64,000 nucleotides of DNA from Cheiracanthium punctorium (lineage: Eukaryota > Arthropoda > Arachnida > Araneae > Cheiracanthiidae), in NCBI GenBank assembly GCA_038373885.1, contig JAWZYV010012266.1, positions 62,001 to 126,000 on the forward strand, in the 5' to 3' direction. The stretch's first letter is position 1; each line of letters opens with the position of its first letter. Shown here in pieces: positions 21,937 to 34,221 of this stretch. A model generated the notes under the pieces. It had not been told where the DNA came from. It did no database searches and saw only the letters and a list, made by a program, of their open reading frames with translations. The position numbers and the translations under genes were made by a program.

Positions 21937-22322
21937 TTTTCTAACTATACGCGAAATATATTTATAATAAATTGTCGCGTTTTGACACCACATTTAGCGA
22001 TCCATTATCAAAAATTGTAAACCTTGTGCGACTTTCAACATTTTATTAACTCCCCCCCCCCATCTCCACATTATCTGGCAAACACATTTGAAAAGTGATT
22101 CGACACGCTAATGTCTACACAGAAATCCCGATTGAAATTAATAGCACTCGGGGGCTAGACATTTTGGGGTGGACCGCCCTTATGACTTAGGGGTATGAGA
22201 CATAGTTAAAAACCTATTCTATGACCTAACGAATATACGTAGAAAATTTCATTAAAATTGGTCGAGTGGTTTCGGAGGAGTTAGGTGACTAACACTGTGA
22301 CAGGAGAATTTTATATATTAGA

Positions 22323-23053
22323 TGTATGTGTGCATAAATTTCCTCCGTGTTTTATTGTAGAGGTGGAGTTACATTCAAAGTAGACATTTTAATATCAACT
22401 GCGGTAAAAAATAGCAAGTTGTTTAAATTAAATTTTGCTGTAAGCTGTTACTTCAAAGTGTTCGCATCAAACTCCTTTTAATATGTTTATAAAGGGTGTT
22501 TCAAACTGTTTGATCGGTGCTGCACATTTTAAATTAAACTGAATTTGGCACTATACTTCGAACTAGGAAAAGTTTTTTTATGACATACAGTTACTTTTCG
22601 TGCCATAAAACTTGATATTGGTTGTATAGTTTTAAAAAATATATAGGAAAATGAAAGTTTTCAGGGTGGCCCTCGATACAAAAAAAAGTTCAATGAGAAA
22701 AATGAAGTCTGGCCTTTGAAAAGTCATTTGAAAAAAAAAACCCTTTTAAAACGTAATAAGATATTTAAAATCGCAAAATAAATGAAGTTTTTTGGTAAAA
22801 AATCGTTGTTTTGGCTCTTAAAATCTCTAATTGAGGGATATGTACAAATTGAAAAAAAAATTAGTATGTATGTTTTTCTTTATTATTATTATTTAACAAT
22901 CAGGTTGCTTTTACGAATATTTAATTTTTTTTTTTAGTTTTTGTTCATTTATTTCATTTCTGATTGTAATTACAGCCCATAATCAGGCCCCGATTAATAA
23001 CTTCGCCGCTCCCTCCCTCTCCACAAAATACAGCGATGAATTAGCAAAATTTC
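22323..23053. other. Anonymous AT-rich DNA
   Basis: No gene or element end recognised. Confidence 0.45.
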
Positions 23054-23057
23054 TTAA

Positions 23058-23333
23058 CCCATTTGTGCCTGGATATTTTTGCGACTTTCTTCGATTTTTA
23101 CTGATAACAGAAATAATAGATAAATTTTTGATGTCAACTTCTTGAACAAGGGATGATTTCTTTTAAAATCATTATGCATAAAAATCAAAATATCAACATC
23201 CTACTTGGTCATGTTAAAATATTTTTTAGAGTTTAGGCTCAATACTCATGAATAAATGCTAGGAATAATAAATAACGTTTTCGACTAATAGCGAAAATGC
23301 CGTCCCAAAAAAGGAACACTAGGCATAAATGGG
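23058..23333. mobile_element. piggyBac-type MITE, second family
   Basis: A 276-bp element with termini CCCATTTGTGCCTGG and CTAGGCATAAATGGG, flanked by TTAA at 23054-23057 and 23334-23337. The interior has no coding frame and does not match the 9591 family beyond the termini. Confidence 0.87.
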
Positions 23334-23337
23334 TTAA

Positions 23338-23720
23338 AATCATATGCCTTTTTCTTGTACTCACTAAGCCTATATGTCAAGTCTGAAAAATATGTAGGGG
23401 TTTTTATTATCTTCACCATCGCAGCACACTTCATACAGGTAATTCATGTGCATCAGCTTACTGTTATAAACCAATATTTCAATAAATCACCTTCAATACA
23501 CGGCATTAAATGTAAAACTTAAGATAATGTATAACTTAAAATAAGCTATTTTCTCTTGATTTCAATTCATGAATTATATCACTACTAGAAGTCAAAGCCC
23601 GTTGTGGAGGCAATTACAAAGGGTGCTAGGAAAAACATTTGACGAAAGCATGCCTACACTCAGTATAGTTAATCTTCGTCCACCTAAAATAAATAACCTC
23701 ATATTCAATTTTTATTATAT
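23338..23720. other. Anonymous AT-rich DNA
   Basis: Nothing recognised between the MITE and the Helentron end. Confidence 0.45.
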
Positions 23721-25479
23721 ACTAGCTGCGTACCCGTTCTCCGCACGGTAGGGAACAAAACTTTTTCTTACATGTATAATTCGAATTGACTGTAGTAATG
23801 TGGAATCTAAAAATAAACAAAATGATTTGACTCTTGGCGTAAAGTTACTCATTAGTTATTAAAACTATGTCGGTGTCATTGGCGATCAGAAAAAGAAAAG
23901 CGTGACGGTTCCTAAAAATTTCTAACTTTCAAAATGTCTCATTTCTACATCATACTCTTTTTTAGATTTAAGTTATACCATTAATACCTTACATACTAAA
24001 TGATGTGAAGAGCCGTTTTATTTTATAATTAAATAGTTGTGTGTACCCGCTCTTCGCAAGGCAAGAAGAGAACATTTTCCTAAAATGTGATCATAACTAC
24101 TTGTGACAAAACAGAATCTCCAAGGAAAAAAAAGTTCAGGTACAGAATTTTCTGTTGAAATTACCGCGGGATATATTAACGTGACGTAGAATTATTTAAT
24201 GTTTAGTTAGCTGTGATGTAAGATGGCTGTTGAAAAACGAAAAGAAACGAATAGTTTCACGAAATATTTACTAACGCGGTATATTGTGCTTGATCAATAT
24301 TGCCCTAGCATATCTAATAACTTATAGTATCCTTTGCTGATACCAATATATTTTCGTTTTTCCATCTTTAATGTTTAATTTAAAGAAACGGTTTAGATAT
24401 TTGCCACTAATGTAGTTTTTTATTCTTTGGCGATTCTTTGCAATTTACGCATTAGCATAAACGATAATCATTTCACTTTCTGGCTGCCATTAAAACAGCT
24501 CTCCATACATTTGTATGCATAATTCTTATCAGATTGGCGTATTTAGCACGTAAATATTTCCTGCGATTCAAAAACGTGTCCCGTTTAAAAATTATATCGG
24601 AAATAATGCTGGATAATTCATCGTTGAAAAAACAGCATTCAATTCTTTTTCTGGCAACGTAATATAAAATAGGGAATAATTTCGTGCGTGGCGTATGTTT
24701 TGTTTGTGAGCCCGTTATTTGGATTGAGTTTCGAAAGGGGTTTTAATCTCGTGAAATCTAAGTCATTTTGATCTAACATGTGGAAACTCAGTTATTTTAA
24801 AGTCATTTTATTTATGTTTTTCAAATGGCAATTTTATTCATTGTTACTGTTTCCCAGACAACCAAAGCGGAAGATATCATACCGAAATCTCGAAACAGCT
24901 TTTATTGAATTCAAAATCCTTCTTTACATAAAAATTCGTAAAAAATCTCCTAATTTATATTTTTCCTCCGTTCTTCTTTTTAAAGTGGGCGAAATATATG
25001 CTCCGTCTTTTGCCGAAATATAAAAAAGTTATGACAGATAGAATGAAAGATGCAACAGTTTTAATATTATTTTTACGCAAACGTCGTCAAAAGAGAAATT
25101 CTTTTTAAAAATTCCCAAAAATCGGCAAAATATGTTACATAGTCAAAACAAACTGTTTTCGAAAGAAAATTTTCTCTTCTATCCGATGATGCAAATATCG
25201 TTTTATTGCGAGTACAATGACCGGCGTTATTAGGTATTATGCAAGAAAAATCGCACAAAACATAAAATAAAACATTTTCCAATTCGAATTTTGGAAAAAT
25301 CGCTCCGAGGCGTCTTAGGATCTGTCCCAGTGAAGCCGTATGCAAAATTCGGTAGGTCTGCGACCAACCATCTCGGCCCAATGCGATCGAGAGACGCGCG
25401 CAAGAACATCGGTGGTCACAAACTTACCTACCTACATAGTTACATACAATGTTTACTCTCGGATTTTATTATATAAGAT
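23721..25479 (-). mobile_element. Helentron-related non-autonomous element
   Basis: The minus-strand 3' end is CCGTGCGGAGAACGGGTACG then CAGCTAGT (23721), the same terminal CAGCTAGT as the element at 20364. The 5' end at 25479 reads TCTTATATAATAAAATCC, the usual AT-rich Helentron start, followed by the GACCTACCGAATTTTGCATA-type segment at about 25330-25360. A second 3'-like end (GCCTTGCGAAGAGCGGGTAC) near 24035-24060 suggests a nested or tandem copy. No helicase or initiator frame remains. Confidence 0.65.
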
Positions 25480-26437
25480 ACTTAAATCAAATTTAATGCT
25501 CGATCTGGAAACGCACGGAAACTTTTCGCATTCGAACCCTTTCGTTTTGTGTAAAGAGATCAATGCATAGTAAAAAAATTAAACTGTGTTACTAGAAAAA
25601 CTGTTTAAAACGAAACTGTTTGAAAGGAATTCGCAACTTTCCTTAGGAAGCCTGATGACCGTGACTTTAATATCACGTCATTGTCACTTACAGCGTCTAA
25701 TTTTGTCACGCGAGTGATTCCATTTTTTTATCCTCGGAAATAAAATGGATCTGAAAATAGCAAGAAATCGCTTAAAAATTAGGAAAAGGGTGGATTTTTA
25801 GATTTTTAATGTAGCACAGATAGTTTTCTGAATTTTTATACATAATTATCAGATATTTCAAGCGGATCGTATAAACGATGTAGATGGTGTTAGGCTGTTT
25901 GTGCTTAACTTGTTAATTTTTTTGGGGTAATGGCAATAAAAGGTTTTGGAGTGGTTATCGGGATTGTTAAATAATCAGTGAGTCAAGGATCAGCGTAACT
26001 ATATAGTAGGATATAATATAATTTTGTCAGTTAAGTCACGTAAGAACAGTTAAGAATTTCTCGGATATTCGAGTTACCGTATCGTACCAAGACGTTGATT
26101 TATACCGTTTTTAGATTATGAAGTCAGAACATAGCCAAAGGCGCTCAGATAATGAGCCAGTTTGTGTCAATATTGTGATAAATTGTAAAAAGTAATTAAA
26201 AAAAGCAATATTTTGATAAATACTGAGAAATTTCATAACTTCTGAAATAATTTAAAATTCGACCTAATTCTCTATGGATCATTTTTTCCCGAAGAAATTG
26301 AAACTATGGAGGTAAAACGATTTTTTAATGAGCAATTTCGGGGCCTCGGCTAAATTCCCGAATCGCCCGTGCGGTAATAAGTTCCTGCCCATAACCAAAC
26401 ATATGCAAACAGAATGATGTGTCTTGTATTAATAATT
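25480..26437. other. Anonymous AT-rich DNA
   Basis: No gene, RNA or repeat boundary recognised. Confidence 0.45.
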
Positions 26438-26837
26438 AGGTTGTAACGAAAGTTTCCCGCCACCGCAAACATCGTCAGAACACAGTTCGCATTGGCGTAT
26501 TTGCTCATATTTTGTCGAACTATTTTTGACATTTGAAAGAAAGAGGCTTACTTTATAACACTGTGTTGTGAAATCTCTGAAAAATATAGTTATCATTAAG
26601 TACAAGGTGTCTCCAAATGGAACTATAGCTCTAGAGGATTTGAACCATCATTAACTTCCAGTTGTGTTGCAAAAAGTCAGCTCTAGAATATCAACAAATT
26701 ATGAGTACAGCTTTAAGTACTATTGTTGTATAATGTGACACTGTGCAGGTTTGGTACCGAAAGTTCAAATACAGTTATCTAAGGAGTTAGAAGTTAGTTT
26801 TTCAGGCAGATATGGCGGAAAACTTTCGTTACAACCT
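26438..26837. mobile_element. MITE with mariner-like termini
   Basis: Inverted termini AGGTTGTAACGAAAGTTTCC and its near-complement GAAAACTTTCGTTACAACCT (25 bp including the next GGCGG/CCGCC). The interior of about 350 bp has no transposase. The flanks are TT/GA and do not give a clean TA pair, so the mariner assignment is tentative. Confidence 0.7.
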
Positions 26838-27545
26838 GATAAATTCCACGAAAAGCTATGGGTATTTAAACATGAGACAAAAACGAAAATTTCCGCTCAA
26901 TACGCGAAAATATTTTTTTTTTTTTTTTTAAGTTTAAAATATTAGTATTCGAATAATGATAACTGCTGATTTTTACTCGTGTTTCCGTACAATACTGAAT
27001 CATATAGAAATATTCATTTCACTTTGACTTCAATTTATCTTTCCGCAATTCAAGGATTACTACTCAATCACTGGCGATAGTTGCTGAAAACATTAAAGTC
27101 GAATAAGGCAGTGAATTATTGCATTTGTACAAGTGTTTATTTTTTTTTTTGTTATTATTATTATTATTATTTGTTAGTTTGGACTTCATTCATCCCATTG
27201 GATTTTCTTGCGTGGATTGACACTGAAAAGTTACTTTTTTTCTAGTTAAAAAAGAAAGAAAGAAAGAAAACACGGTTCCTTATAAAAAAAATTATGTCCC
27301 AAAAAGCAACTGCATGACATTAGAAAACTTTTTATAATTGAAAACACAGTGCTGAAGTCAACAGCTTAAAAAGTGTCGCATTGATCAAGCAGTTTAAATA
27401 CGCAGTGCACCGTTTCTCACCACATAAAATATCTACGAAAAAATTTTAAGTTCAAGCTTTTCTTCATAATTTCAAGAAATGTTCTAGAAAGCGTAAGCGT
27501 AAAGTTTTCAAAATTATTGGGTGGGGGGGGGGCACAACCACATAT
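26838..27545. other. AT-rich DNA with simple repeats
   Basis: Contains a T run (26911-26929), a TTATTA-type simple repeat (27148-27172), an AAAG simple repeat (27251-27270) and a G run (27523-27532). No gene recognised. Confidence 0.5.
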
Positions 27546-27553
27546 ATTCACGT

Positions 27554-27894
27554 CAGTGACGTAGCCAAGGGGGGGTTAGGGGGGTAACCATCCCCACGAG
27601 GAATTTTTTGGCACATAAAATGTATATTCTTGACTCCCTTATCATACACCCGTATAATATATGGGAGTTGCAGAAGTCGTAACCCCCCCCCTCCCCACAT
27701 GAAAAATTTCTGGCTACGCTACCAGGGACGTACCCAGAAAAAAATTTCGGGATGAGTCCAAACAGTGAAAAAGGCAGCATTTTATACAACAAAACTTCAT
27801 TATTATTGTTTTGCTTACAAAAAATGAAATTTCGGGGGGGGGGGTGTCCGGACCTCGTGGACCACCTCCCTGGGTACGTTCTTGTACGCTACTA
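27554..27894. mobile_element. hAT-type MITE (outer), interrupted by another MITE
   Basis: Left terminus CAGTGACGTAGCCA at 27554. The right terminus TGGCTACGCTAC...TA is split by the nested element at 27723-27884. Outer flanks ATTCACGT at 27546-27553 and 27895-27902 are an exact 8-bp duplication. Removing the inner element and one copy of its duplication restores a right terminus TGGCTACGCTACTA, complementary to the left one at most positions. Related in termini to family A (CGTAGCC). Confidence 0.85.
27723..27884. mobile_element. hAT-type MITE, family D copy 1 (nested)
   Basis: Termini CAGGGACGTACCCAG and CTGGGTACGTTCTTG with an exact 8-bp duplication TACGCTAC at 27715-27722 and 27885-27892. 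It carries a G run of ten near 27835 and the TGTCCGGACC...TGGACCACC segment. The second copy is at 59124-59316. It inserted into the right terminus of the outer MITE. Confidence 0.9.
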
Positions 27895-27914
27895 ATTCAC
27901 GTACATATAATTTA

Positions 27915-28099
27915 CTCATAGCTGCCAACTACTACGGAATATAATTAACCACTTTTTCTACATGATTTTTCGGCTTAAAATATAGCAAAATTTTTGTGCT
28001 GCGCGCGCGAGCAGGTTACGATTTTGAAAAAAATAATAAAAAAATATACTGTTTACAAAAAGTGGTTAATTATATACCGTAGTAGTTGGCAGCTATGAC
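27915..28099. mobile_element. Harbinger-like MITE, near-perfect hairpin
   Basis: A 185-bp element whose two ends, CTCATAGCTGCCAACTACTA and TAGTAGTTGGCAGCTATGAC, are complementary over about 45 bp including GTGGTTAATTAT. It is flanked by TTA at 27912-27914 and 28100-28102. A 3-bp TTA duplication is characteristic of PIF/Harbinger. The centre contains GCGCGCGCGAG. Confidence 0.78.
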
Positions 28100-28119
28100 T
28101 TACTATATATAAGTGTAAA

Positions 28120-28630
28120 TTATTGGAGGCGCTCGAGCTCTATGGGTCCATAGAATTCTACACCTATGTAAGGTAAGTATCCGTGTTAGTATCTTCCTAC
28201 CATGTTATAAAGTTAAAAATAGAAGCAAATTAAAAAATTCAAAGAAGGTAAAAAAAAAAAAAAACCATTTTCGATGAGATAGTACATTTTAGACACATCT
28301 GAACTTTTCTTTTCATACTTTACATTGCATAATCTGATTTTAATTAACCAGAGCCTGGCGAGGGCAGCTTATAGTAACATTGTGTGTTACGTGGCGTCAC
28401 AATGAATACTAAATCATGATTGAAATCAAAAGAAGAAACTTTTTAAAAGTAGAAGTAAAGGTTTTTTTTAAACGTTTGTAAATGGCGTGAATACTTTTTT
28501 TATGTTAGTATAAATTAGTTTTCTGTATTTAGTGATAAATTATTGGGTGGGCTCAGCCCCTATTCACAATTTATTGGGGGGGGGGGGCTCGAGCCTCACG
28601 GGCCCATATAACTCTACGCCTATACTAGAA
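28120..28630. repeat. Two direct copies of a CTCGAG-containing element end
   Basis: AAATTATTGGAGGCGCTCGA...GGTCCATAGAATTCTACACCTA (28117-28165) and AATTTATTGGGG...GCTCGAG...GGGCCCATATAACTCTACGCCTA (28566-28623) are the same terminal segment in the same direction. The second has a 13-nt G run. No opposite end was found, so these are probably solo ends of a G-rich MITE. Confidence 0.5.
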
Positions 28631-28679
28631 AGCGACTTTTATACTAATAATTTTAGATCTGTTGTTCGATTGCTACGTG

Positions 28680-28863
28680 CATGGGTACTCATATGATTAT
28701 TTGCAAGGGGGTGGGGCAAATTAAGGGTCCTGCCCCTAGAAAGGAAAGATACAATATTTTAGTGTAGAACTACTTCTACGTTACACAACGTAAATCACAA
28801 CGGTAATATGGCAGCTAGGGGGGGGGCATGACCCCTCCCTGCTCATAAGTATGGGCGCCCATG
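28680..28863. mobile_element. hAT-type MITE, family C copy 1
   Basis: Left end CATGGGTACTCATATGATT, right end CATAAGTATGGGCGCCCATG. Flanks GCTACGTG (28672-28679) and TCTACGTG (28864-28871) match at 7 of 8 positions. The interior has G-rich and C-rich tracts (GACCCCTCCCTGCTCATAA). The copy at 43815-44002 shares the CCCCTCCCTGCTCATA end, and 39101-39292 shares the TATGGGCGCCCATG end. Confidence 0.8.
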
Positions 28864-28871
28864 TCTACGTG

Positions 28872-30010
28872 TAGCAGTCGAATAAACTTCTCGTGGTCCT
28901 TTGCAATCGTTGTTCGAGTGACAAGTCTAAATTTTTCAAAATTCTTAAATATTTCGAAAACTATTAATTTTTTACCTCCCCACAAACTCTATTATACACC
29001 CAAAAATAGAATTTGCCCCATCCCTTCTTTTTAATTCTTTAATTTTAAAACTTAAAATTGACTTTAATAATTTCAAATTTGCTGCTCAATTGCTACGTGG
29101 AAATCTATTTACAAGCCTAAAAAGCTTGTCCAAGCTTTTAGTAACACGACTCAAAAGGCAGTGCAGAGCAGCAAGTATAAGAAAATCTTAAAAAAAAAAC
29201 TCTACCATCTCGTCTTATTAGAGCCTCTTACTTCTGAAAGTTAAAACTTTCCTTCATTACAATTGAAGAAGGTTAAAAAAAAAAAAATAAAAATAAAAAA
29301 ATCACATAGGTCATTTCTATTACAAGCAAAAATGAAAACTAAATATCTCTGATAATTACATGACAGGGGATGATTTTGTGGCGAGATAACCAGAGATCAT
29401 AAACTCAGACAATAATTTAAATGCTTCAAGGCTGCGTGCCACTTAGCTAATTGCGATCTGTTTTCGGATTCACTTATTTCCATTATACTTATCTACTGAT
29501 GCTTCTATGGCTGCTGGAATCTGGCTTTTCATTGTTTCCCCAAGGTTGTGTGGATGTGTCAATCGCTTGACTTGTCCAACCAGAACGTGATTCAAACCTT
29601 AGCTGTTATCACTTTTTGCGACAAACACAACTTAAAGTTATCTCAGAAAAAAAACCAAAATAGATCTTATAACTGAATTTTTTTTCTCGGTGAATTTTTA
29701 GTTCTGCTTAGAAAAAAGAACTGGTATCTCTCTATTCTAAAAAAAAGTAAAGGCCGCTGGCGCTGTCAAAGCTTGTGGACCTATCTCCTCCTAAACCGTA
29801 AGGATTTGAGTTTCGACTAAGGTGCCCACAGATTCGAAAAATTCCGAGGAACCTGCTAAGCTGATTTAAATTTCGAAAATCGAACTATTTTAGAAGGTAT
29901 TAATAAAAAACTGAAAAAATAAACAAATGGTTGCCAGATTTGGCATAAAATCATTCATACCTTTGCAACAAAGCGTTTCCAAGTATCTAGAATCGCGTGA
30001 AACTTACAAA
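28872..30010. other. Anonymous AT-rich DNA
   Basis: No gene or repeat end recognised. An A run interrupted by T occupies 29275-29300. Confidence 0.45.
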
Positions 30011-31022
30011 CATGAGTTAGAATTACGCCCATTTTACGCCAAAATAAAAACTATATGAAATAAGTAACTCAAAATGTGTTACACAAAGTTGACAATTTTC
30101 AAATAGTAAGTTCGCTTAGACAACAGGAGTTTAGAATTAGCGATTATTCGTTTTTCCAAAACAAAATAACTAATATCTTGAAAATGAAAAATAATTAAAA
30201 TGCAGATTATTTTAAAGCCGGTTCTCGTCCAGCTGGATTATTTGCTACCAGTAGAAATATTTCGCGGCGTTAACTATGCCATTATAGCAGTTATAGTACA
30301 CTTTGGATATTTGCTAGTGCGACGAGATGGTATAATTCGTGGTGTTAAGTACGCCAATCTGCAAACGATTATGTAAATGAAAATATGGATGACGGTTTTC
30401 CGGTAACCTTCCATGAAAAGTAAATACAGGTTGTGAGCATGTGTAAATCGCCAAATAATGAAAAGTCGCCATTGGTGGCAGGTTATTCTGCCTGTTCCGT
30501 AGCTTTTATTAACTTTACATGTACGCAAGTCGCCAAATAATGAAAAATCGCCATGGGTGGCAAATTCGCAAGGTGTCCAATAGTTTTTACATTATTAAAA
30601 ATACAGCTGAAACATATATTCTGATTTTATTACACTTTAGCTCCTTATTAATATAACTTTTGAATGGCAACATTAAATATCATTGTGTTTCTGAGGAGTG
30701 CAAATTATTTTTCCAGCGATTATAAGCGGAGTCCGCACTCCAGGTGGAGTATAGCTCAGGACCCGTACAACACGGATTCCCATAACAAAATATCTTCCGT
30801 GTTATGAGGAGTAGGGGGTCTACTGTAGTGTGAAGTTTAAATTTTTTATGTACCAATGAAGATGCAAGAACCAAGCAACGGGTAGCTCAGTAACATTCTA
30901 TCTGATCCAATCTTCGGGTTTTGTCTGTTAAAATTATGTCTTTTTTACGCATAAGCCCGATTAGGGGCCGAATGCCTCATACGAAAAGCGAGCGTAGCGA
31001 GTCTGGGGGCCTTGACCACTAG
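30011..31022 (+). mobile_element. Helitron-like non-autonomous element, copy 1
   Basis: Matches 37462-38394 along most of its length. The 3' end has AAAAGCGAGCGTAGCGAG, a GGGGGCC...GACC partial stem and a CTAG end at 31019-31022 followed by T, as expected for a Helitron (hairpin followed by CTRR-T). AAATCGCCAAATAATGAAAA occurs twice inside (about 30450 and 30530). Compared with copy 2 it lacks a segment of about 110 bp after ACAAAATAACTAAT but holds an extra block of about 240 bp at 30592-30832. No replication initiator or helicase is encoded. Confidence 0.75.
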
Positions 31023-33163
31023 TCATTTATTACAAAAGTTTCTTATAAAGATCCTTAAACTAAAACATTTTGGCTACAAATGGTTAATTTTGGACATCTC
31101 TTATGTTAACTAGTGTTTCCGCAAAATCAAGAAAAAAAATTCTACCGCGTTTTTAGGAGTTTCATAATCAAAATATTGAGTGAATACAATAAAATGATGA
31201 TTTCGTTTTCAATTTCGGTCAACATATATATGGCAGTAACATGCTTAAAATATTGAAGAATTACAACACAAATCACATGATGTGTTCTTGCCAGTTCTGT
31301 TTGCCAAAAAGTAGCGATCGAAACAACGCTATTTGGAAGCTTAAGTAATAAGTATTTCAACTCATTTAGCAGCTTTTAAAATATATCAGCCTTTTCAGCC
31401 GTTTATCAGCCTTATATCAGCCTTTTCGTAAGTTTTTGTGCACTTTCTCTGCTATAAATATGCATATAAACCATGATGTCCAAAGCCCGTAATGATCGAA
31501 ACACCGATTTCTTTAATGTTTTAATTTATTGTCACAGAGTTGCCAGTGTCCTAAAAATTTAAGGAAGTCATTAATTATAATCATATTTCTCCAATTTAAC
31601 AGTTTTTTTTCGTGAAGTAGAGTGTATTTAGTTGAAATAATGATTAACACCACTGATGAGCATGTCAAACAAATGTGCACGGTCGAAGCAAAAAGGCGGC
31701 AGCTTTTTGTTAAGAATTTTCGGACATGATTATTTAGATGTATTATTTTTAAAGAATAGTAAAACATTACTATCTTTATAAACTGACATTCAATGTTTGT
31801 AAGTGTTTTATTTCATTAGGAATGTATTTTTTTTCCCTCAAAAAATATACTTAAGAAATTATTTGACGAATTCGTTGCGTAACGATCGAAACACAAATAA
31901 TTTTTTAAATAAATTTGTGAACAAGAGAGAATTTTTATTTAGAATTCATGGAGGTAAACACCAAAAATGTTAAAGTATTTTTAGAATTAAATGAAGACAA
32001 TTTTTTTAAAAATAAAGTGCATTAACAAATGTTATATATTTTGTAGGGTTTTTTAATTCAAAACTTGTAATTTAGATGACCATGTAAATTGCTTTTAAAT
32101 AGCAATAAATTTGTTTCTGTTTATTTTTCATTTCCTTAATATATCTTAATTGTTTAAAAGAAACCGCAAGTTCGATACTTCTAATAATGAGTCAACGTGA
32201 GACCGGAAACATTTGTTTAAATGCATATAACATGAATAATTGAAATTAAATATGTCGCTTTGCTTATAGTATTTTTGTTTAAATGTAACTCACGAAAACT
32301 AATTTATCAAAAGACATAAGAGACTGCTAAAAATATATATATATAATGCATTTGACTAACAAAATGCAATTATATAGAACCTATTTAATGCATTTTTAGC
32401 CCCTATCATTTTTTTAATGCACATATCTTAAAAATCCAATGTTCAAAATCAGTAACCGAAAGATGAGAAATGTCCAAAATCTGTAATGTACAGATCAAAG
32501 ATGTCCGAAATGTGTAACCTACTGAGCAAAGATGTCAAAAATTTGCAAACTATAGATCTGATAATTACAACAATTACAACAATGTTTTAATTAGTAATTT
32601 TCCAGAACACTTGCTGTCTTTTTATGTTTGTATACTCTGTTCTAGGCTTATATATTATAATATGTAAAAAAAAATTAGAGTAAAATCCCCCAAAAATTGA
32701 AAAATGGATTATAGTTAACATTTGATGACCCACCTTTATAGAATCTCTCCAAAACAAAGCAACGGATATCAATGAAATGGTGTTTGCGTTATTATCTACT
32801 ATATAATAATAAACTTTTAATTATATTTAATTATAAATATTATATTTAGAATTATATGTATGAATACAATATTCAGTGTAATAGTTTAAGTTCCGTTTAA
32901 TAGAGTTCACATATGACATCAATGAAAATTATCTTGCAACTTACATTACATTATGTAAGTTTCTTATATTACCTTAATCTAGCTTAATCACAGATTTCAC
33001 AGTAATTGTGTAATTTCGTCACGCTAAGCAGTCTTATAATAATGATGACAGTTATCATAGGTATGTTTAATGAATTACACATTCATCACAATATCGAGCA
33101 TTTTTAAATAATAATTTTGGATATATCGATTATAAAAATTCAATTTTGGTTTTTAAGAAAGGA
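31023..33163. other. Anonymous, strongly AT-rich DNA
   Basis: No gene or terminal repeat recognised. There is a short phrase repeated three times around 32462-32555 (GATGTCCGAAATGTGTAAC and variants ending in CAAAGATGTC). Frames are short and stop-rich. Confidence 0.45.
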
Positions 33164-33545
33164 TCATAAGGAGGAAACAAATAGTGTTAATCCTTAATCT
33201 GCCAATCGACTTCTTAGAGAGTTACAAACATAGTCAGCGGATGAAAAGGCCCTTTCAGCTTGTACACACGTCGATTTTACTCAACAAATAGTCATGATCT
33301 CAATAGTCATCTAATGCCAACAAATAGTCATGAATGTAAGAGAAGTATTGTTCCCGAACTCCTTCATTTTCATATGTAGTCTTTTCCTTTTTTAGTATTT
33401 TCCGGATCCGATAGACGCCTAATGATGCTGGATCCGCCGAATTACCCGATCCGGTTTTCCGGATTGCAATCCACAGTCTGTAATTCATAAGGCGAGCAAA
33501 CTTCCCTAATTTTCGGGCAGCCCCCAATTTCAAGATTTTTTTCAA
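33164..33545 (-). pseudogene. hAT transposase C-terminal (dimerisation) remnant
   Basis: Upstream part (33545-33300, minus) translates with GVYRIRKILKKEKTTYENEG then VREQYFSYIHDYLL. After a short duplication the downstream part (33280-33164) gives VQAERAFSSADYVCNSL then RSRLAD, stop, LTLF. The S/A-ER-FS...-N-LRSRL pattern is the conserved dimerisation motif near the C terminus of hAT transposases. CAACAAATAGTCATGA is duplicated at about 33281-33296 and 33319-33334, breaking the frame between YIHDYLL and the motif. The DDE catalytic part is absent. Inactive fossil; no terminal repeats found. Confidence 0.75.
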
Positions 33546-33764
33546 TTTGTCCCTAAAATGAAAAATAGTGTAATTGAGGATAAAATTTTAACAATACATA
33601 ATAATTATTTCTAACCAATTAAGAAAAACAATCATGTTTTATTTTATTTTATGAATGTTAATAATAATTCAGTTGAATAAATATAAACTCTTTTGAGAAA
33701 AGCATTTAATTTATAAAATGTCCAAATTTCGGGAACACTATTCTGATTTGTCTCCAACTCTTTG
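33546..33764. other. Anonymous AT-rich DNA
   Basis: Nothing recognised between the hAT remnant and the MITE. Confidence 0.4.
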
Positions 33765-33768
33765 TTAA

Positions 33769-34197
33769 CCCTTTAACGCGCAGTGATCCCGCTCTGGGAA
33801 AACCAAACTCTGACGTTTTGACTGTTGCCAGTCACGAAGAATAGATTTGATTTCTATAAAAATAGTAGCGGGTGACATAGTTCCACTAGAATCTTTACTT
33901 TTTAGCACGTCATTTTCCGTAAAAAAAATGGCCACGATCATTTTAACAGCACTGACATCTGCTGCACTTTTAACAGCACTGACACTGACTGAAAAATGGA
34001 AGAATGCGAGAACAGCTGGATAGATTGCCCAATGCTGAAAAAAAGGCAGCCGTTGCCAGCTGCGTAAAAAAAGGGTCTCTAGATCTGTGGCACGCGATGA
34101 ACGTTTCGATCGTCCGCCATCTTGCTGGTAGTTAAGTCGAGCGATGGCAACGGCTGCCCTTTTTTCAGCATTGGGAAAGGGTTGCGCCTCAAAGGGT
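33769..34197. mobile_element. piggyBac-type MITE, third family
   Basis: A 429-bp element between TTAA at 33765-33768 and TTAA at 34198-34201. Termini CCCTTTAACGCGCAGTG and CAAAGGGTT-type right end (GCGCCTCAAAGGG). An inner inverted pair, CCCAATGCTGAAAAAAAGGC and GCCCTTTTTTCAGCATTGGG, with the adjoining AGCCGTTGCCA/TGGCAACGGCT, lies at about 34029-34060 and 34142-34176, so the right half folds back on itself. Confidence 0.85.
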
Positions 34198-34221
34198 TAA
34201 TATACCTGATCACCTTAGTAA

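Larger units (their letters stand above)
20364..22322 (-). mobile_element. Helentron (Helitron-2 type), degenerate, minus strand
   Basis: On the minus strand it starts TCTAATATATAAAATTCTCC with CTGTCACAGTGTTAGTCACC (22322 downward). It ends in GGCAAAACAACGTTTGCC, GGGTCAGCTAGT (to 20364). These ends match the widespread arthropod Helentron termini as I know them. Inside are a Pif1-like helicase tail (20613-20828) and three decayed endonuclease motifs (21018-21936). The interior also holds a piggyBac-type MITE (21131-21652). At about 1.96 kb, including the inserted MITE, it is far shorter than an autonomous copy and is inactive. Confidence 0.82.
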
